A DNA stretch of 64,000 nucleotides from Flavobacteriales bacterium. Its GTDB lineage: Bacteria > Bacteroidota > Bacteroidia > Flavobacteriales > UBA1820. Location: positions 1 through 64,000 of the forward strand of contig QALN01000005.1 of the NCBI GenBank assembly GCA_003150615.1, given 5' to 3'. The notes below the pieces were generated by a model. That model saw only the letters and a list, made by a program, of their open reading frames with translations. It was not told the origin of the DNA and searched no databases. Position numbers and translations under genes: made by a program. Shown piece by piece: positions 25,935-35,296 of the stretch (position 1 is its first letter; each line of letters begins with the position of its first letter).

Positions 25935-27974
25935 TTATTTCTGTTTCCCCCCTTTTGCCGGCATTTTTTTCAATATCATGGACATACGCGACGGCATGTA
26001 TACTTTTAAGAAGTCGTTCCCTGACTTTTTGAAGCTGTCGAAACGGAAACCTTTCTTCACGCGGTCATATCCGCCCGTTTGTTGGTCGTCGGAAGAGAAT
26101 ACGATCTCGTAACAGCCTTTCTGCGGGACGAAAAACTCGTATCCTTCGATGGATTCCGAGGGTGAAAATGAGAATACGAATACGTATTCCCCGCGTGAGA
26201 ATACGAGTACTTTGTTGTTTTCGTCCGCATCCAGAAGCTCTGGCCACGGTTGGTTCACTATGTTGTTTTCACGTGCGAAATGTACCATGCGGCGGTCGAA
26301 ACGTTCCAGATATTTGTACTTCAGGTGGTCGGTGTCGGGGAGATCCCACTGACGGCGGGCGTATTTGGTGCTCCATCCGTTGCCCTCGCGCGGGAAGTCA
26401 ACCCATTCTGGGTGTCCGAATTCGTTGCCCATGAAGTTTAGGTAGCCTTCGCCGCCGAGCGAGAGTGTGATAAGGCGAATCATCTTGTGAAGAGCTATGC
26501 CTCGGTCTATTACCGGGTCGGGAGTGAAAACGCTCATTGAAGTGTACATTTGCTTGTCCATCAGCCAGAAAGCTATCGTCTTATCCCCGACGAGCGCCTG
26601 GTCGTGGCTTTCCGCGTAAGCGATGTTCGGTTCCGTGCGCCGGCGGTTCAGCAGTGCGTAGTATATTTGTCCGACATTCCAGTCTTCGTCCTTTACGTCG
26701 CGCAGGAGCTTTATCCAGTAGTCCGGAATACCCATCGCCAGGCGGTGCGTAAATCCGAGTCCTCCGTCAGCAACCGGCACGCATGCGCCGGGCATGCCGC
26801 TCATGTCTTCGGCTATGGAAAGTGCCGTAGGGTATATTTGTCCTATTAGCTCGTTGGCTGTCTGGAGGTATAGAACAGCCGAATTATTGGTATCTTTCCC
26901 GAAATACGAATCGTATGAGTTGAACGCTTCGTTACCGTGGTGGTAATAGAGCATGGATGTTACACCGTCGAAGCGGAAACCGTCGAAGCGGAATTCGTCC
27001 ATCCAGTAAGCGATGTTGGACAAGAGGAACTGCTGGACGTACATTTTTCCGTAGTCGAACAATTTGGAGTCCCATCCAGGATGCCATCCGGCTGGCCCGT
27101 CCACGAAATACAGTTCTTTTTTCCCGTCGAATTCGCTGAGCCCTTCGGCACGGTTTTTCACTGCGTGCGAATGGACCAGGTCCATAACGACGGCTATACC
27201 CATTCCGTGTGCCGTATCGATCAGATAACGCAAGTCGTCCGGCGTACCGAAACGCGAGGAAGGTGCGAAAAAATTGGATACATGGTAACCGAACGAGCCG
27301 TAATACGGGTGTTCCTGTACGGCCATAAGCTGGAGGGTGTTGTAGCCGAGCGAGGCTATGCGTGGCAACACATCGTCCGCCAGTTCGCGCCATGATCCTA
27401 CGTGTCCGTCACGGGTGGCCATACCGGGGTGTGCTTCGTATATGAACGGTGTATAGCCTTCAGGAAGGCGGAATCCTGTGTTTTGCCAGAGATAGGTGCT
27501 TTCCGGTACGAACTGGCCTGAAAAATCGAATGTTTCGGTATTTTGAACCACGCGGCGTATATATGCCGGGATACGGTCCAGAGAGCCGTTATCGGCTGTT
27601 ATGCGCAGTTTTACTTTTGAGAACGGTTCGAGGCGTCCGCCGTAGTCCTTATCGGGGAGGAAAATCTCCCATGTCCCGTCCGGTAATCGGGATAGCGGGT
27701 CGGCATTTATGTCCCACGAGTTGAAATCCCCTATAAGGCTTACGGAAAAAGCGCCGGGTGCATGTTCACGGAACCACCAGCCTTTTTTTTCGGTATCGTA
27801 GTTGAAACCGAAATATTTGTGTCCCGAAGCGAAAAGCCGCAATCCGTTGCAGGATTGGTCGATAAAACGGATGTGTTTGTTGTACCATTCCAGGCGTTTT
27901 TCGAGATATTCTTCGTGCGGGGTCAACCAGGGATCGTCCTGTATTATCTTCAAATGCGTTTTCCCGTTTTCCAT
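25935..27974 (-). CDS. glgB: 1,4-alpha-glucan branching enzyme
   Basis: Adds alpha-1,6 branches to glycogen. 679 residues of the GH13_8 (eukaryote-like) type: an N-terminal helical lead, a CBM48 domain (about 60-165), the barrel (about 190-560) and a C-terminal beta domain. Catalytic sites are intact: DGFRFDGVTSM (nucleophile Asp, about 330-340), AEDMSG (acid Glu, about 395) and ESHDQ (about 458-462, His and Asp). No other glycogen genes are in the window. It converges on the lipid kinase gene. Confidence 0.95.
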   Translation of the reverse strand: MENGKTHLKIIQDDPWLTPHEEYLEKRLEWYNKHIRFIDQSCNGLRLFASGHKYFGFNYDTEKKGWWFREHAPGAFSVSLIGDFNSWDINADPLSRLPDGTWEIFLPDKDYGGRLEPFSKVKLRITADNGSLDRIPAYIRRVVQNTETFDFSGQFVPESTYLWQNTGFRLPEGYTPFIYEAHPGMATRDGHVGSWRELADDVLPRIASLGYNTLQLMAVQEHPYYGSFGYHVSNFFAPSSRFGTPDDLRYLIDTAHGMGIAVVMDLVHSHAVKNRAEGLSEFDGKKELYFVDGPAGWHPGWDSKLFDYGKMYVQQFLLSNIAYWMDEFRFDGFRFDGVTSMLYYHHGNEAFNSYDSYFGKDTNNSAVLYLQTANELIGQIYPTALSIAEDMSGMPGACVPVADGGLGFTHRLAMGIPDYWIKLLRDVKDEDWNVGQIYYALLNRRRTEPNIAYAESHDQALVGDKTIAFWLMDKQMYTSMSVFTPDPVIDRGIALHKMIRLITLSLGGEGYLNFMGNEFGHPEWVDFPREGNGWSTKYARRQWDLPDTDHLKYKYLERFDRRMVHFARENNIVNQPWPELLDADENNKVLVFSRGEYVFVFSFSPSESIEGYEFFVPQKGCYEIVFSSDDQQTGGYDRVKKGFRFDSFKKSGNDFLKVYMPSRMSMILKKMPAKGGKQK

Positions 27975-28069
27975 AGCCGTATCCTTGATGTCGATAAGAT
28001 GTATAAATGTCGTTTTATTACTTATAAAGTAACGACAATTTGACGTGAAAACAAAATATGCCTATAAAA

Positions 28070-28100
28070 AAAGCCGCGCATAATATTTATGCGCGGCTTT
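28070..28100 (-). terminator. terminator of the RND efflux operon
   Basis: Perfect 14-bp arms AAAGCCGCGCATAA (28070-28083) and TTATGCGCGGCTTT (28087-28100). On the minus strand it is followed by a run of T. It lies 20 bp past the outer-membrane factor stop codon. Confidence 0.9.
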
Positions 28101-28119
28101 GAATACTGTGTAAGGCAGA

Positions 28120-29511
28120 TTATTTTTTATCTTCTGCCGGGCGTTCCCAGCCTCCGCCCAAAGCGTGGTACAGATTTACCACGTTGTTGAGCTGGCTCAA
28201 CTGGTCGTTTATGTAGCTAAGTTGTGCCGAGAGAAGGCTTTGTTGCGCGGTAAGCACCTCAAGGTAAGTGGCTTCGCCTGCAATAAGCAACTCGTTGGTA
28301 TAGTCGGACGATTTGAGAAGGGCGTCCACCTGCTGCTTACGGGCTTCGAGTTTCGATGCGGTGGTGGAATAGTTGTATAGCGTGTTCGATACTTCTATTC
28401 CGGCTGTTACCAGCGATTTTTCGAATGCCAGAAGCGCTTCTTCCTGTTGTGCCTTGGCTATGCGCAGGTTGGCGCGGTTGACTCCGGCGTTGAATATCGG
28501 TTGGAGCAGACCTCCTACGAAATTGCCGAAGAATCTGGGGGTATTGCCTACTGTCACTCCGTTTGCATAACCTCCGGTGGCGGTTATCGTGAACTTGGGA
28601 TAAAAAGCGGCGCGGGCCACGTTCGTTTTTGCAAAAGCGTACCTTACGCCGGCTTCTGCCTGTTGTACGTCCGGACGGTTGGCGAGAAGTTGGGACGGTA
28701 TACCTATCTGGAGGTCAACGTCGAGCTTCTGGTCATCGAACGAGCCGCGTGTTATCTCTCCGGCCGGTTTTCCTATAAGCAGGCGAAGTGCGTTTTCCGA
28801 AGCGCGTATGTTGTAACGCAGGTCTTCGATCGATGCTTTGACGCTGTAATAGTTCGCCTGGCTCTGTACTACTGCGGCTTCGTTTACTCCGCCGGTTTCT
28901 TTCAGCGCTTTCATCGTGTTGACGGTTTCTTCCCATATCACGAGAGTCTGTTCCGATATCTGCAACTGTTTGTCGAGGCTGAGCAGGGTATAGTAGCCCG
29001 ATGCTACGCTCGATACCATTTGCGTTTCAACGGCGCGTTTGTATGCGATACTCTGGTATAGGGCTGCCTTGGCGGCGCGTTTTGCCGATCTCAGACGTCC
29101 AAAGATGTCTATTTCCCAGGATGCATTGGCCGAGAGATTGTAATCCTCGGTGTGGTGCATGTCCTGAATGGTCGATATGTTTTCCTGGGCCGAAAGGTTA
29201 AGCGTCGGGAAAAACGATGCGCGGCTTTGCGAGAATGCAGCGTTGGCTTCTGTGACTTTGAGCATTACGGTGCGGTAGTCGAAGTTGTTGGCCAGCGCGG
29301 AGTCTATCAGGGAGCGCAGGGCAGGGTCGGTGAAAAGTTCCTGCCACGGACGCAGGGCCATGTTTACCGTGTCGGCAGGCTGGTCCGTGCGATAGACGTC
29401 GGTGTTGACTTCAGGCGTTTTGTAAGGCTTGTAGATATTGCACGAAGCCAATATCAGTGTCATTGCCAGCACCCCTATTATATTGCGTTTGTTTATCATC
29501 ATATTCTTCAT
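28120..29511 (-). CDS. RND efflux outer-membrane factor lipoprotein (TolC/OprM type)
   Basis: 463 residues. Lipobox LASC gives a lipidated Cys near residue 24, as in OprM. Two repeated outer-membrane-efflux halves (about 60-245 and 265-455), each with long helices, should form a TolC-like trimer. The segment near 55 (PWQELFTDPALRSLIDSAL) and the GLLQPIFNAG segment in the second half are NodT-type landmarks. It is the third gene of a three-gene pump operon. Confidence 0.93.
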   Translation of the reverse strand: MKNMMINKRNIIGVLAMTLILASCNIYKPYKTPEVNTDVYRTDQPADTVNMALRPWQELFTDPALRSLIDSALANNFDYRTVMLKVTEANAAFSQSRASFFPTLNLSAQENISTIQDMHHTEDYNLSANASWEIDIFGRLRSAKRAAKAALYQSIAYKRAVETQMVSSVASGYYTLLSLDKQLQISEQTLVIWEETVNTMKALKETGGVNEAAVVQSQANYYSVKASIEDLRYNIRASENALRLLIGKPAGEITRGSFDDQKLDVDLQIGIPSQLLANRPDVQQAEAGVRYAFAKTNVARAAFYPKFTITATGGYANGVTVGNTPRFFGNFVGGLLQPIFNAGVNRANLRIAKAQQEEALLAFEKSLVTAGIEVSNTLYNYSTTASKLEARKQQVDALLKSSDYTNELLIAGEATYLEVLTAQQSLLSAQLSYINDQLSQLNNVVNLYHALGGGWERPAEDKK

Positions 29512-29529
29512 TTGCTTGAACGTTGGTTT

Positions 29530-32500
29530 TTACATCTCGGCTGCTTCGGGATCTTCTTTCTTAAAGCGCTCCTGCAGGCCTTGGAATATCACGAACAGCG
29601 CCGGTACGATGAATATTTGCAATATCGTACCTATAAGCATACCGCCTACGGCTCCCGTTCCGATCGTCGAGTTACCGTTAGCTCCTACTCCGGATGCGAA
29701 CATCAGTGGCAGAAGTCCGATGACCATTGCGAAAGAAGTCATAAGTATCGGTCGCAGACGCGCGGTGGCGCCGTCGATTGCGGCCTGTACGAGTGTTTCT
29801 CCCTGTTGGCGGCGGGCTACGGCGAACTGAACTATAAGTATGGCGTTCTTTGCCAGAAGTCCGATAAGCATGATGAGCGATATCTGCAGATATATGTCGT
29901 TGCTCACTCCCATCATTTTGGCGAAGATGAACGAACCAGAAAGTCCCAGTGGCACGGACAGTATTACCGCCAGAGGAAGTATGTAGCTCTCGTATTGGGC
30001 GCAGAGGATAAAGTAAACGAACACGATACACAGAACGAGTATGCCGCCGAGCTGGTTGCTGGCAGACTGTTCTTCGCGGGTAATACCGGAGAACTCGTAA
30101 CTGTAACCCATCGGAAGGGTTGCGTCCGCCACTTGTTGTATCGCCTGTATCGCCTCACCCGTGGAGTATCCGGGATTAGGCGCTCCGGTGACGGATATGG
30201 ATGTAAACAAGTTGAAACGAGTTATGTTTTCCGGGCCGTATACTTTTTCCAGTTTTACGAAGTTGGTTATCGGAGCCATTTCGTTGCCGTTGCGGATGAA
30301 GATGCTGTTTAGCGTTTCGGGCGATGTGCGGTACATGTTGTCGCCCTGTATCATTACGCGGTACAGCTTACCGAACTGGTTGAAGTTGGATGCATAAAGA
30401 CCACCGTAGTATCCTTGCAGATAGGACAGTATTTCGCTGGGCGATGTTCCTGCCATTTTCGCTTTCTCTACGTCGATGTTTATCAGGTACTGCGGGAAGT
30501 TGGGGTTGAACGAAGTCATGGCGTACATGATTTCCGGACGTTGGTTGAGGGCGTCCAGGAACGGTCCTACGGACTCGAAGAACTTGTTTATGTCTCCGCC
30601 CGTGCGGTCCTGAAGTGAAAACTCGAAACCACCCGACATACCGAATCCCGAAATGGCCGGCGGTTGCATGACCATGATTTTGGCATCCTTGATCGGGGCG
30701 GCCTTCATCTGTATGTGCTGTATTATCGACGTAAGGTCCGTTCCTTTGGCGGTACGTTCGTTCCAGTGTTTCAGTTTGACGATGAATGCACCGTAGGAGC
30801 TACCGTTACCGGCAATGAGTCCCATACCGTTTATTTTGGTACGGCTCTCAACCATAGGTTCGGCCGCCAGTATCGAGTCCACCTGAGCCAATATTTCACC
30901 CGTGCGTTCGAGCGAGGTTCCGGGTGCCATCGACACGTCTATCATCATAACGCCGTTGTCCTCGTTCGGAACAAGTCCGGTAGGCGTTATTTTCATAAGT
31001 CCGAACAGTATGAACGTAAATACGGCTACGGCTGCCAGGCTGACCCATTTGTGGTTGATTATCCTGTGTACGCCCTTGCGGTATTTTTCTGTGGAAGCGG
31101 CGAAAGCTACATTGAACGCCTTGTGGAAACGCGATGCAAGCGACGTGCCCTGTCCGTGGTGTTCTTTGGCGGAAAGGAATACGGCGCACAATGCCGGACT
31201 GAGGGTAAGGGCGTTAACTGCCGATATGAGGATGGCGATTGCCAGCGTCATACCGAACTGGGTGTAGAATACGCCCGTGGTGCCTCCGACGAATGTCACC
31301 GGGATAAACACGGCCGACATGACGAGGGTTATGGATATGATAGCTCCCGATATTTCGCTCATGGCGTCTATCGATGCTTTGCGCGGTGACTTATAGCCTT
31401 GGTCGAGCTTGGCATGCACCGCCTCGACGACGACTATGGCGTCATCGACCACAATGGCTATGGCCAGCACGAGTGCGAAAAGCGTAAGAAGGTTAAGCGA
31501 GAACCCTGCTACTTTCAGGAAGAAGAAAGTACCTACCAGCGATACGATTACCGCTATGGCCGGGATCAACGTCGAGCGGAAGTCCTGAAGGAACACGTAA
31601 ACCACGATGAACACGAGGATGAATGCTTCGATGATGGTTTCAACAACCTTGTCTATCGAGGCGTATAGGAAGTCCGTCGTGTCGAGCACCGTAACGTACT
31701 TTATGCCTTTCGGGAAGTCTTTGGCCGCTTTTTCGAGTTCGATCTTCACGTCCTTTACGATATCGTTGGCGTTCGATCCCGGAGTCTGGAACACCGCCAC
31801 GGTAACGGCTGGGTATCCCTGGGACTGTGTGGTTATACTGTAATCCAATCCGCCGAGTTCCACTCTGGCGATATCCTTAAGGCGCAGTATGTTGCCGTTC
31901 TGGTCGGCGCGTATTACTATGTTTTCGAATTCCTCGGCGGATTTGAGTCGTCCTTTCCACTTTATAGGATACTGGAACGACTGGTTGGAGTTCTGTCCGA
32001 ATTTACCTGGTGCGGCTTCGATGTTCTGGTCGCCCAGTGCAGCGGTTACCTCGGCAGGAGATACGCCGTATGTGGCCATTACGTCTGGTTTGAGCCATAT
32101 GCGCATCGAGTAGTCTTTCGAACCCCAGGCCATTGCCTCGCCAACGCCTGTAATACGTTTGATAGGCGGTACGACGTTTATCTTGGCATAGTTCTGCACG
32201 AAAGTTTCGTCGAAGTCGGGGTTTTCACTGAATATGGTGAAAACCATAAGCATACTGGTCATACGCTTCTGCGTGGTCACACCCACTTTTGTAACTTCCT
32301 GCGGAAGAAGGCTGGATGCCTGCGACACGCGGTTCTGTACGTTTACCGCCGCCATGTCCGCATTTGTGCCCAGGGCGAAGTAAACGGTTATCGAGGCGCT
32401 TCCGTCGTTGGACGCTGTGGATGTCATGTAGGTCATGCCTTCCACGCCGTTTATCTGCTCCTCCAGAGGAGCTATGACGCTGTTTAGCACCGTTTCGGCA

Positions 32501-32661
32501 TTGGCGCCGGTGTACGTTGCCGATACCTGGATGGTAGGCGGGGCAACGTCCGGGTACTGCGTTATCGGGAGGCTGGAAAGTCCGAGTATACCCAGTATAA
32601 CGAGTATGATGGATATAACCGTTGACAGTACCGGCCTGTTTATAAATGTCTTTAAATTCAT
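29530..32661 (-). CDS. RND-family multidrug efflux pump, HAE1 type
   Basis: 1043 residues, the usual AcrB length. One helix at the N-terminus, a large periplasmic loop, helices TM2-7 with the VDDAIVVVEAVHAKLDQG segment (the two Asp of the proton relay, about 405-410), a second periplasmic loop and TM8-12. It exports small hydrophobic compounds driven by protons. The N-terminal FINRPVLSTVISIILVILG and PDVAPP segments are typical. The pump lies 25 bp after the adaptor gene and 18 bp before the outer-membrane factor. Confidence 0.96.
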   Translation of the reverse strand: MNLKTFINRPVLSTVISIILVILGILGLSSLPITQYPDVAPPTIQVSATYTGANAETVLNSVIAPLEEQINGVEGMTYMTSTASNDGSASITVYFALGTNADMAAVNVQNRVSQASSLLPQEVTKVGVTTQKRMTSMLMVFTIFSENPDFDETFVQNYAKINVVPPIKRITGVGEAMAWGSKDYSMRIWLKPDVMATYGVSPAEVTAALGDQNIEAAPGKFGQNSNQSFQYPIKWKGRLKSAEEFENIVIRADQNGNILRLKDIARVELGGLDYSITTQSQGYPAVTVAVFQTPGSNANDIVKDVKIELEKAAKDFPKGIKYVTVLDTTDFLYASIDKVVETIIEAFILVFIVVYVFLQDFRSTLIPAIAVIVSLVGTFFFLKVAGFSLNLLTLFALVLAIAIVVDDAIVVVEAVHAKLDQGYKSPRKASIDAMSEISGAIISITLVMSAVFIPVTFVGGTTGVFYTQFGMTLAIAILISAVNALTLSPALCAVFLSAKEHHGQGTSLASRFHKAFNVAFAASTEKYRKGVHRIINHKWVSLAAVAVFTFILFGLMKITPTGLVPNEDNGVMMIDVSMAPGTSLERTGEILAQVDSILAAEPMVESRTKINGMGLIAGNGSSYGAFIVKLKHWNERTAKGTDLTSIIQHIQMKAAPIKDAKIMVMQPPAISGFGMSGGFEFSLQDRTGGDINKFFESVGPFLDALNQRPEIMYAMTSFNPNFPQYLINIDVEKAKMAGTSPSEILSYLQGYYGGLYASNFNQFGKLYRVMIQGDNMYRTSPETLNSIFIRNGNEMAPITNFVKLEKVYGPENITRFNLFTSISVTGAPNPGYSTGEAIQAIQQVADATLPMGYSYEFSGITREEQSASNQLGGILVLCIVFVYFILCAQYESYILPLAVILSVPLGLSGSFIFAKMMGVSNDIYLQISLIMLIGLLAKNAILIVQFAVARRQQGETLVQAAIDGATARLRPILMTSFAMVIGLLPLMFASGVGANGNSTIGTGAVGGMLIGTILQIFIVPALFVIFQGLQERFKKEDPEAAEM

Positions 32662-32686
32662 TTCCTTTCTTCTCTAAAATAAAAGA

Positions 32687-33814
32687 TTATTTCTTCTCGA
32701 CGGGGATTATTTTCATGCCGTCCTTTAGCGAGTTTATACCCTCGGCGGCGATTTTCACTCCGGCGGAAACTCCGGAAGTGACTATGTAGTTCTGTCCGTC
32801 GTTGTTGCTCAGTATCTTTATCTCCGTAGCGGCTACGGTGCTGTCCGGCTGAACGGCGTATACGAAGTGTTTGCCCTGGATTTCATAAGTCATCCTTTGC
32901 GGGATAAGTATCACGTTGTTGTCCGTTTCGGGTATCAGCACGTTGGCGCTGGCGCCGCTGCGCAGGATGTTACCCTTGTTGTCGAATTTGGCGCGCAGGG
33001 TTACCGAACCTGTAGTCTGGTTGACAACGCCGCTGACGGTTTCTACTTTGCCCTTGATGGGATATATGCTGCCGTCTGACAGCTGGAGGCCGACTTCGGG
33101 GAAATCCTTGACTACTTCAGCCATGTTGACCGCGTCCGTCTTGCGGGAAATTTCCAGAAGGTCTTTCTCGTTGATGGAAAAATATGCGAATACTTCCGAT
33201 ATGTCGGCTACGGTGGTTATAGGCAGGGCTCCGGCACTGCTGACCAATGCTCCGACACGGTAGTTGATGTCGCCAACCACACCGTCCGACGGGCTTGTAA
33301 CGGATGTGAACCCAAGGTCGTTCCTGGCGCTTATCAACTGTGCGTTTGCCTGTGCCAGGGCTGCTTTCTGCGCGTCGTAAGTGTATTGTGCGACTTTGTA
33401 TTCGGATTCGCTTATGATGCCTTTGTCGAAAAGTTTCTTTTTATTTGCCAGAGTAAGTTCGGCATTGGCAAGGCTGGCTTTAGAGGCCGCCACTGTAGCT
33501 TCGGCTGCGGCTACGGCTTCCTGGTACGTCACTTTGTCTATCTGGAAAAGCACTTGTCCTTTGCGCACGCGGCTGCCTTCGTCCACAAACTGCTCGACTA
33601 TGTAACCTCCTACTTTAGGGCGTATCTCTGTGTCTTTTTTCCCTTTCAGCGATGCAGGGAACGAACTGTTGAGCTCGACCTGCTGGGTAGCGAGCGTGAG
33701 CGTCGATATCTGCTGGGCGCCCATGCCGGGGCCTTGTTGGGATTGTCCGCCGCAGGAAAACAGCAGCAGCGACAACGGGGAGATGAGTAAAACAGAAGTT
33801 AATTTTTTGTTCAT
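32687..33814 (-). CDS. RND efflux periplasmic adaptor lipoprotein
   Basis: 375 residues. Lipobox LFSC places the lipidated Cys near 21. It has the membrane-fusion order: short lipoyl half-motifs (EIRPKVGGYIVEQFVDEGSRVRKGQVLFQID, about 62-93, given only as a range landmark), an alpha-hairpin (about 100-165), the second lipoyl half with SPSDGVVG, then beta-barrel and membrane-proximal domains. It links the inner-membrane pump to the outer-membrane factor. First gene of the operon. Confidence 0.94.
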   Translation of the reverse strand: MNKKLTSVLLISPLSLLLFSCGGQSQQGPGMGAQQISTLTLATQQVELNSSFPASLKGKKDTEIRPKVGGYIVEQFVDEGSRVRKGQVLFQIDKVTYQEAVAAAEATVAASKASLANAELTLANKKKLFDKGIISESEYKVAQYTYDAQKAALAQANAQLISARNDLGFTSVTSPSDGVVGDINYRVGALVSSAGALPITTVADISEVFAYFSINEKDLLEISRKTDAVNMAEVVKDFPEVGLQLSDGSIYPIKGKVETVSGVVNQTTGSVTLRAKFDNKGNILRSGASANVLIPETDNNVILIPQRMTYEIQGKHFVYAVQPDSTVAATEIKILSNNDGQNYIVTSGVSAGVKIAAEGINSLKDGMKIIPVEKK

Positions 33815-33910
33815 CTGATTTTATGTTATTTTGGTTTTTAAACGGATTAATAGCGCGTTTTTCGCATATAGTATTGAGAAAGGGGGTATTATACGAAATA
33901 ATACGGTCAG

Positions 33911-33918
33911 CAAAGATA
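33911..33918 (-). promoter_or_regulatory. promoter element for the RND efflux operon
   Basis: TATCTTTG on the minus strand, 97 bp before the adaptor ATG. The leader between is A/T-rich. No regulator gene lies beside the operon. Confidence 0.5.
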
Positions 33919-34048
33919 GTTATTAATGTTTTACCCGGCTACTTTAAAAATACTTTTTATTGTTCTAAAAGTCGTTTTTAACGAGAATTTAAGCAGTGTG
34001 AAGGTGTCTTTTAGTCCTAATTAACGTTAAAAATATGGAGAAAAGCGT

Positions 34049-34056
34049 TACTTTTG
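34049..34056 (+). promoter_or_regulatory. promoter element for ruvA
   Basis: TACTTTTG, full match to TAnnTTTG, 28 bp before the ruvA ATG. Confidence 0.55.
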
Positions 34057-34084
34057 AATCTGCAACCACAATTCTCTGGACCGA

Positions 34085-34681
34085 ATGATAGAGTACGTAA
34101 AAGGCCGTATGGCAGAAAAGAATCCGGCGTACGCCGTGATAGAATGCGCAGGGGTAGGATATTTTCTGAACATCTCGCTCAATACTTATTCACATCTGGA
34201 CAATTGTCCGGAAGGCGATGCCAAACTTTTCGTCCACCAGGTCATACGCGAGGATGCGCATTTGCTTTTCGGATTCTTTTCCAAAGAGGAACGGAATATT
34301 TTTCGTAAATTGATTTCCGTTTCGGGTATAGGCGCGGGTACGGCCCGTACGATACTTTCGTCGATGGGGCCTGCTCAGGTTGCAGCCGCGGTGGAAAGTG
34401 GTGACGCTTCTCCGTTTAAAAATGTAAAAGGCATAGGTCTGAAAACGGCGCAGCGCATTATTCTCGAACTGAAAGGGAAAATAGATGCGGAAGCGTTGGC
34501 TTCCGTTTCCGGTTCAGCGCAGGGGACGTCAGCATCCGGTATCCGCACCGAAGCTCTCGATGCGCTGGAAATCCTGGGGTTTGTACGCCGTTCGTGTGAA
34601 AAGGCAGTGGACGATATTCTCGCGGACAATCCTTCCATTACTGTTGAAAACCTTATAAAACAGGCCCTGAAAAACCTGTGA
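34085..34681 (+). CDS. ruvA: Holliday junction DNA helicase subunit RuvA
   Basis: 198 residues. N-terminal OB fold (about 1-63), a central domain with two helix-hairpin-helix motifs (about 70-130, ISVSGIGAGTARTIL and NVKGIGLKTAQRII) and a flexible linker before the C-terminal RuvB-binding helices (about 150-198). RuvA tetramers hold the four-way junction while RuvB drives branch migration. ruvB is encoded 26 kb away at 60665-61687 on the other strand, so the pair is split, which is common in this phylum. Confidence 0.96.
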   Translation: MIEYVKGRMAEKNPAYAVIECAGVGYFLNISLNTYSHLDNCPEGDAKLFVHQVIREDAHLLFGFFSKEERNIFRKLISVSGIGAGTARTILSSMGPAQVAAAVESGDASPFKNVKGIGLKTAQRIILELKGKIDAEALASVSGSAQGTSASGIRTEALDALEILGFVRRSCEKAVDDILADNPSITVENLIKQALKNL

Positions 34682-34769
34682 ACTACTCTTTACGGTCTGC
34701 CGTCCGCCCTTGCCGTGTCCAAAACCCGGGACCGTTTCAGCATCAGCTATGATTTGGACGGTTGATTTT

Positions 34770-34800
34770 TTTGGAACTGTATTTTTTTTACCTACATTTG
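34770..34800 (+). promoter_or_regulatory. near-consensus promoter for gcvH
   Basis: TTTG (34770-34773), 19 bp spacer, TACATTTG (34793-34800), 37 bp before the ATG. Both boxes and the spacing are ideal for Bacteroidota. Confidence 0.8.
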
Positions 34801-34836
34801 AGCATTGTTTAACGCTTAAAACTACAATACTGAAAA

Positions 34837-35217
34837 ATGAATATACCTGAGGACCTCAAGTACACCAAGGACCACGAGTGGATACGCGTGGAGGGCAATA
34901 ACGCTACGGTAGGCATAACGGAGTTCGCGCAGGGCGAACTTGGCGACGTGGTTTACGTCGATGTGGAAACGGCAGGCGAATCCCTTGCAAAAGAGGATAT
35001 TTTCGGCTCGATAGAGGCTGTCAAGACCGTTTCCGATTTGTTTATGCCGGCTTCCGGTACGGTTACCGAATTCAACGGCGAACTCGACGGCGGACCGGAA
35101 CTGGTCAACAAAGACCCTTACGGTCAGGGATGGATAATAAAAGTAACGTTGAGCAAGCCGGAAGAGCTGGAAAGTCTTCTCACGGCTGCACAATACAGGG
35201 AAATGATAGGAGCCTAA
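34837..35217 (+). CDS. gcvH: glycine cleavage system H protein
   Basis: Lipoyl carrier protein of the glycine cleavage system. 126 residues, the usual length. The lipoyl-lysine is Lys63 in the IEAVKTVSD segment, and the flanking GSIE and MPASG are standard. It shuttles the aminomethyl group between the P and T proteins in the cytoplasm. The P, T and L genes are not nearby; the gene has its own strong promoter. Confidence 0.97.
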   Translation: MNIPEDLKYTKDHEWIRVEGNNATVGITEFAQGELGDVVYVDVETAGESLAKEDIFGSIEAVKTVSDLFMPASGTVTEFNGELDGGPELVNKDPYGQGWIIKVTLSKPEELESLLTAAQYREMIGA

Positions 35218-35229
35218 AGGCAGTATCGT

Positions 35230-35293
35230 TTTCCGGGACAAATAAAAAAGCCGGCGCCCTTAAGGGCGTCGGCTTTTTTATTTGTCCCGGAAA
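35230..35293. terminator. 64-bp near-perfect palindrome, bidirectional terminator
   Basis: 32-base arms (35230-35261 and 35262-35293) with a single mismatch that can form a G-U pair on one strand. The inner part is A6-GC stem-T6; the arms go on outside the A and T runs, as in the palindrome at 16168-16235. It lies between convergent gcvH and the TlpA-type gene and ends 4 bp before the latter's stop codon. Confidence 0.92.
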
Positions 35294-35296
35294 GAT

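Noticed and set aside
29152..30312. 386-codon open frame opposite the efflux genes
   Set aside because: Spans the junction of two certain genes in antisense; residue content (many Tyr, Arg, His) is typical of a shadow frame.
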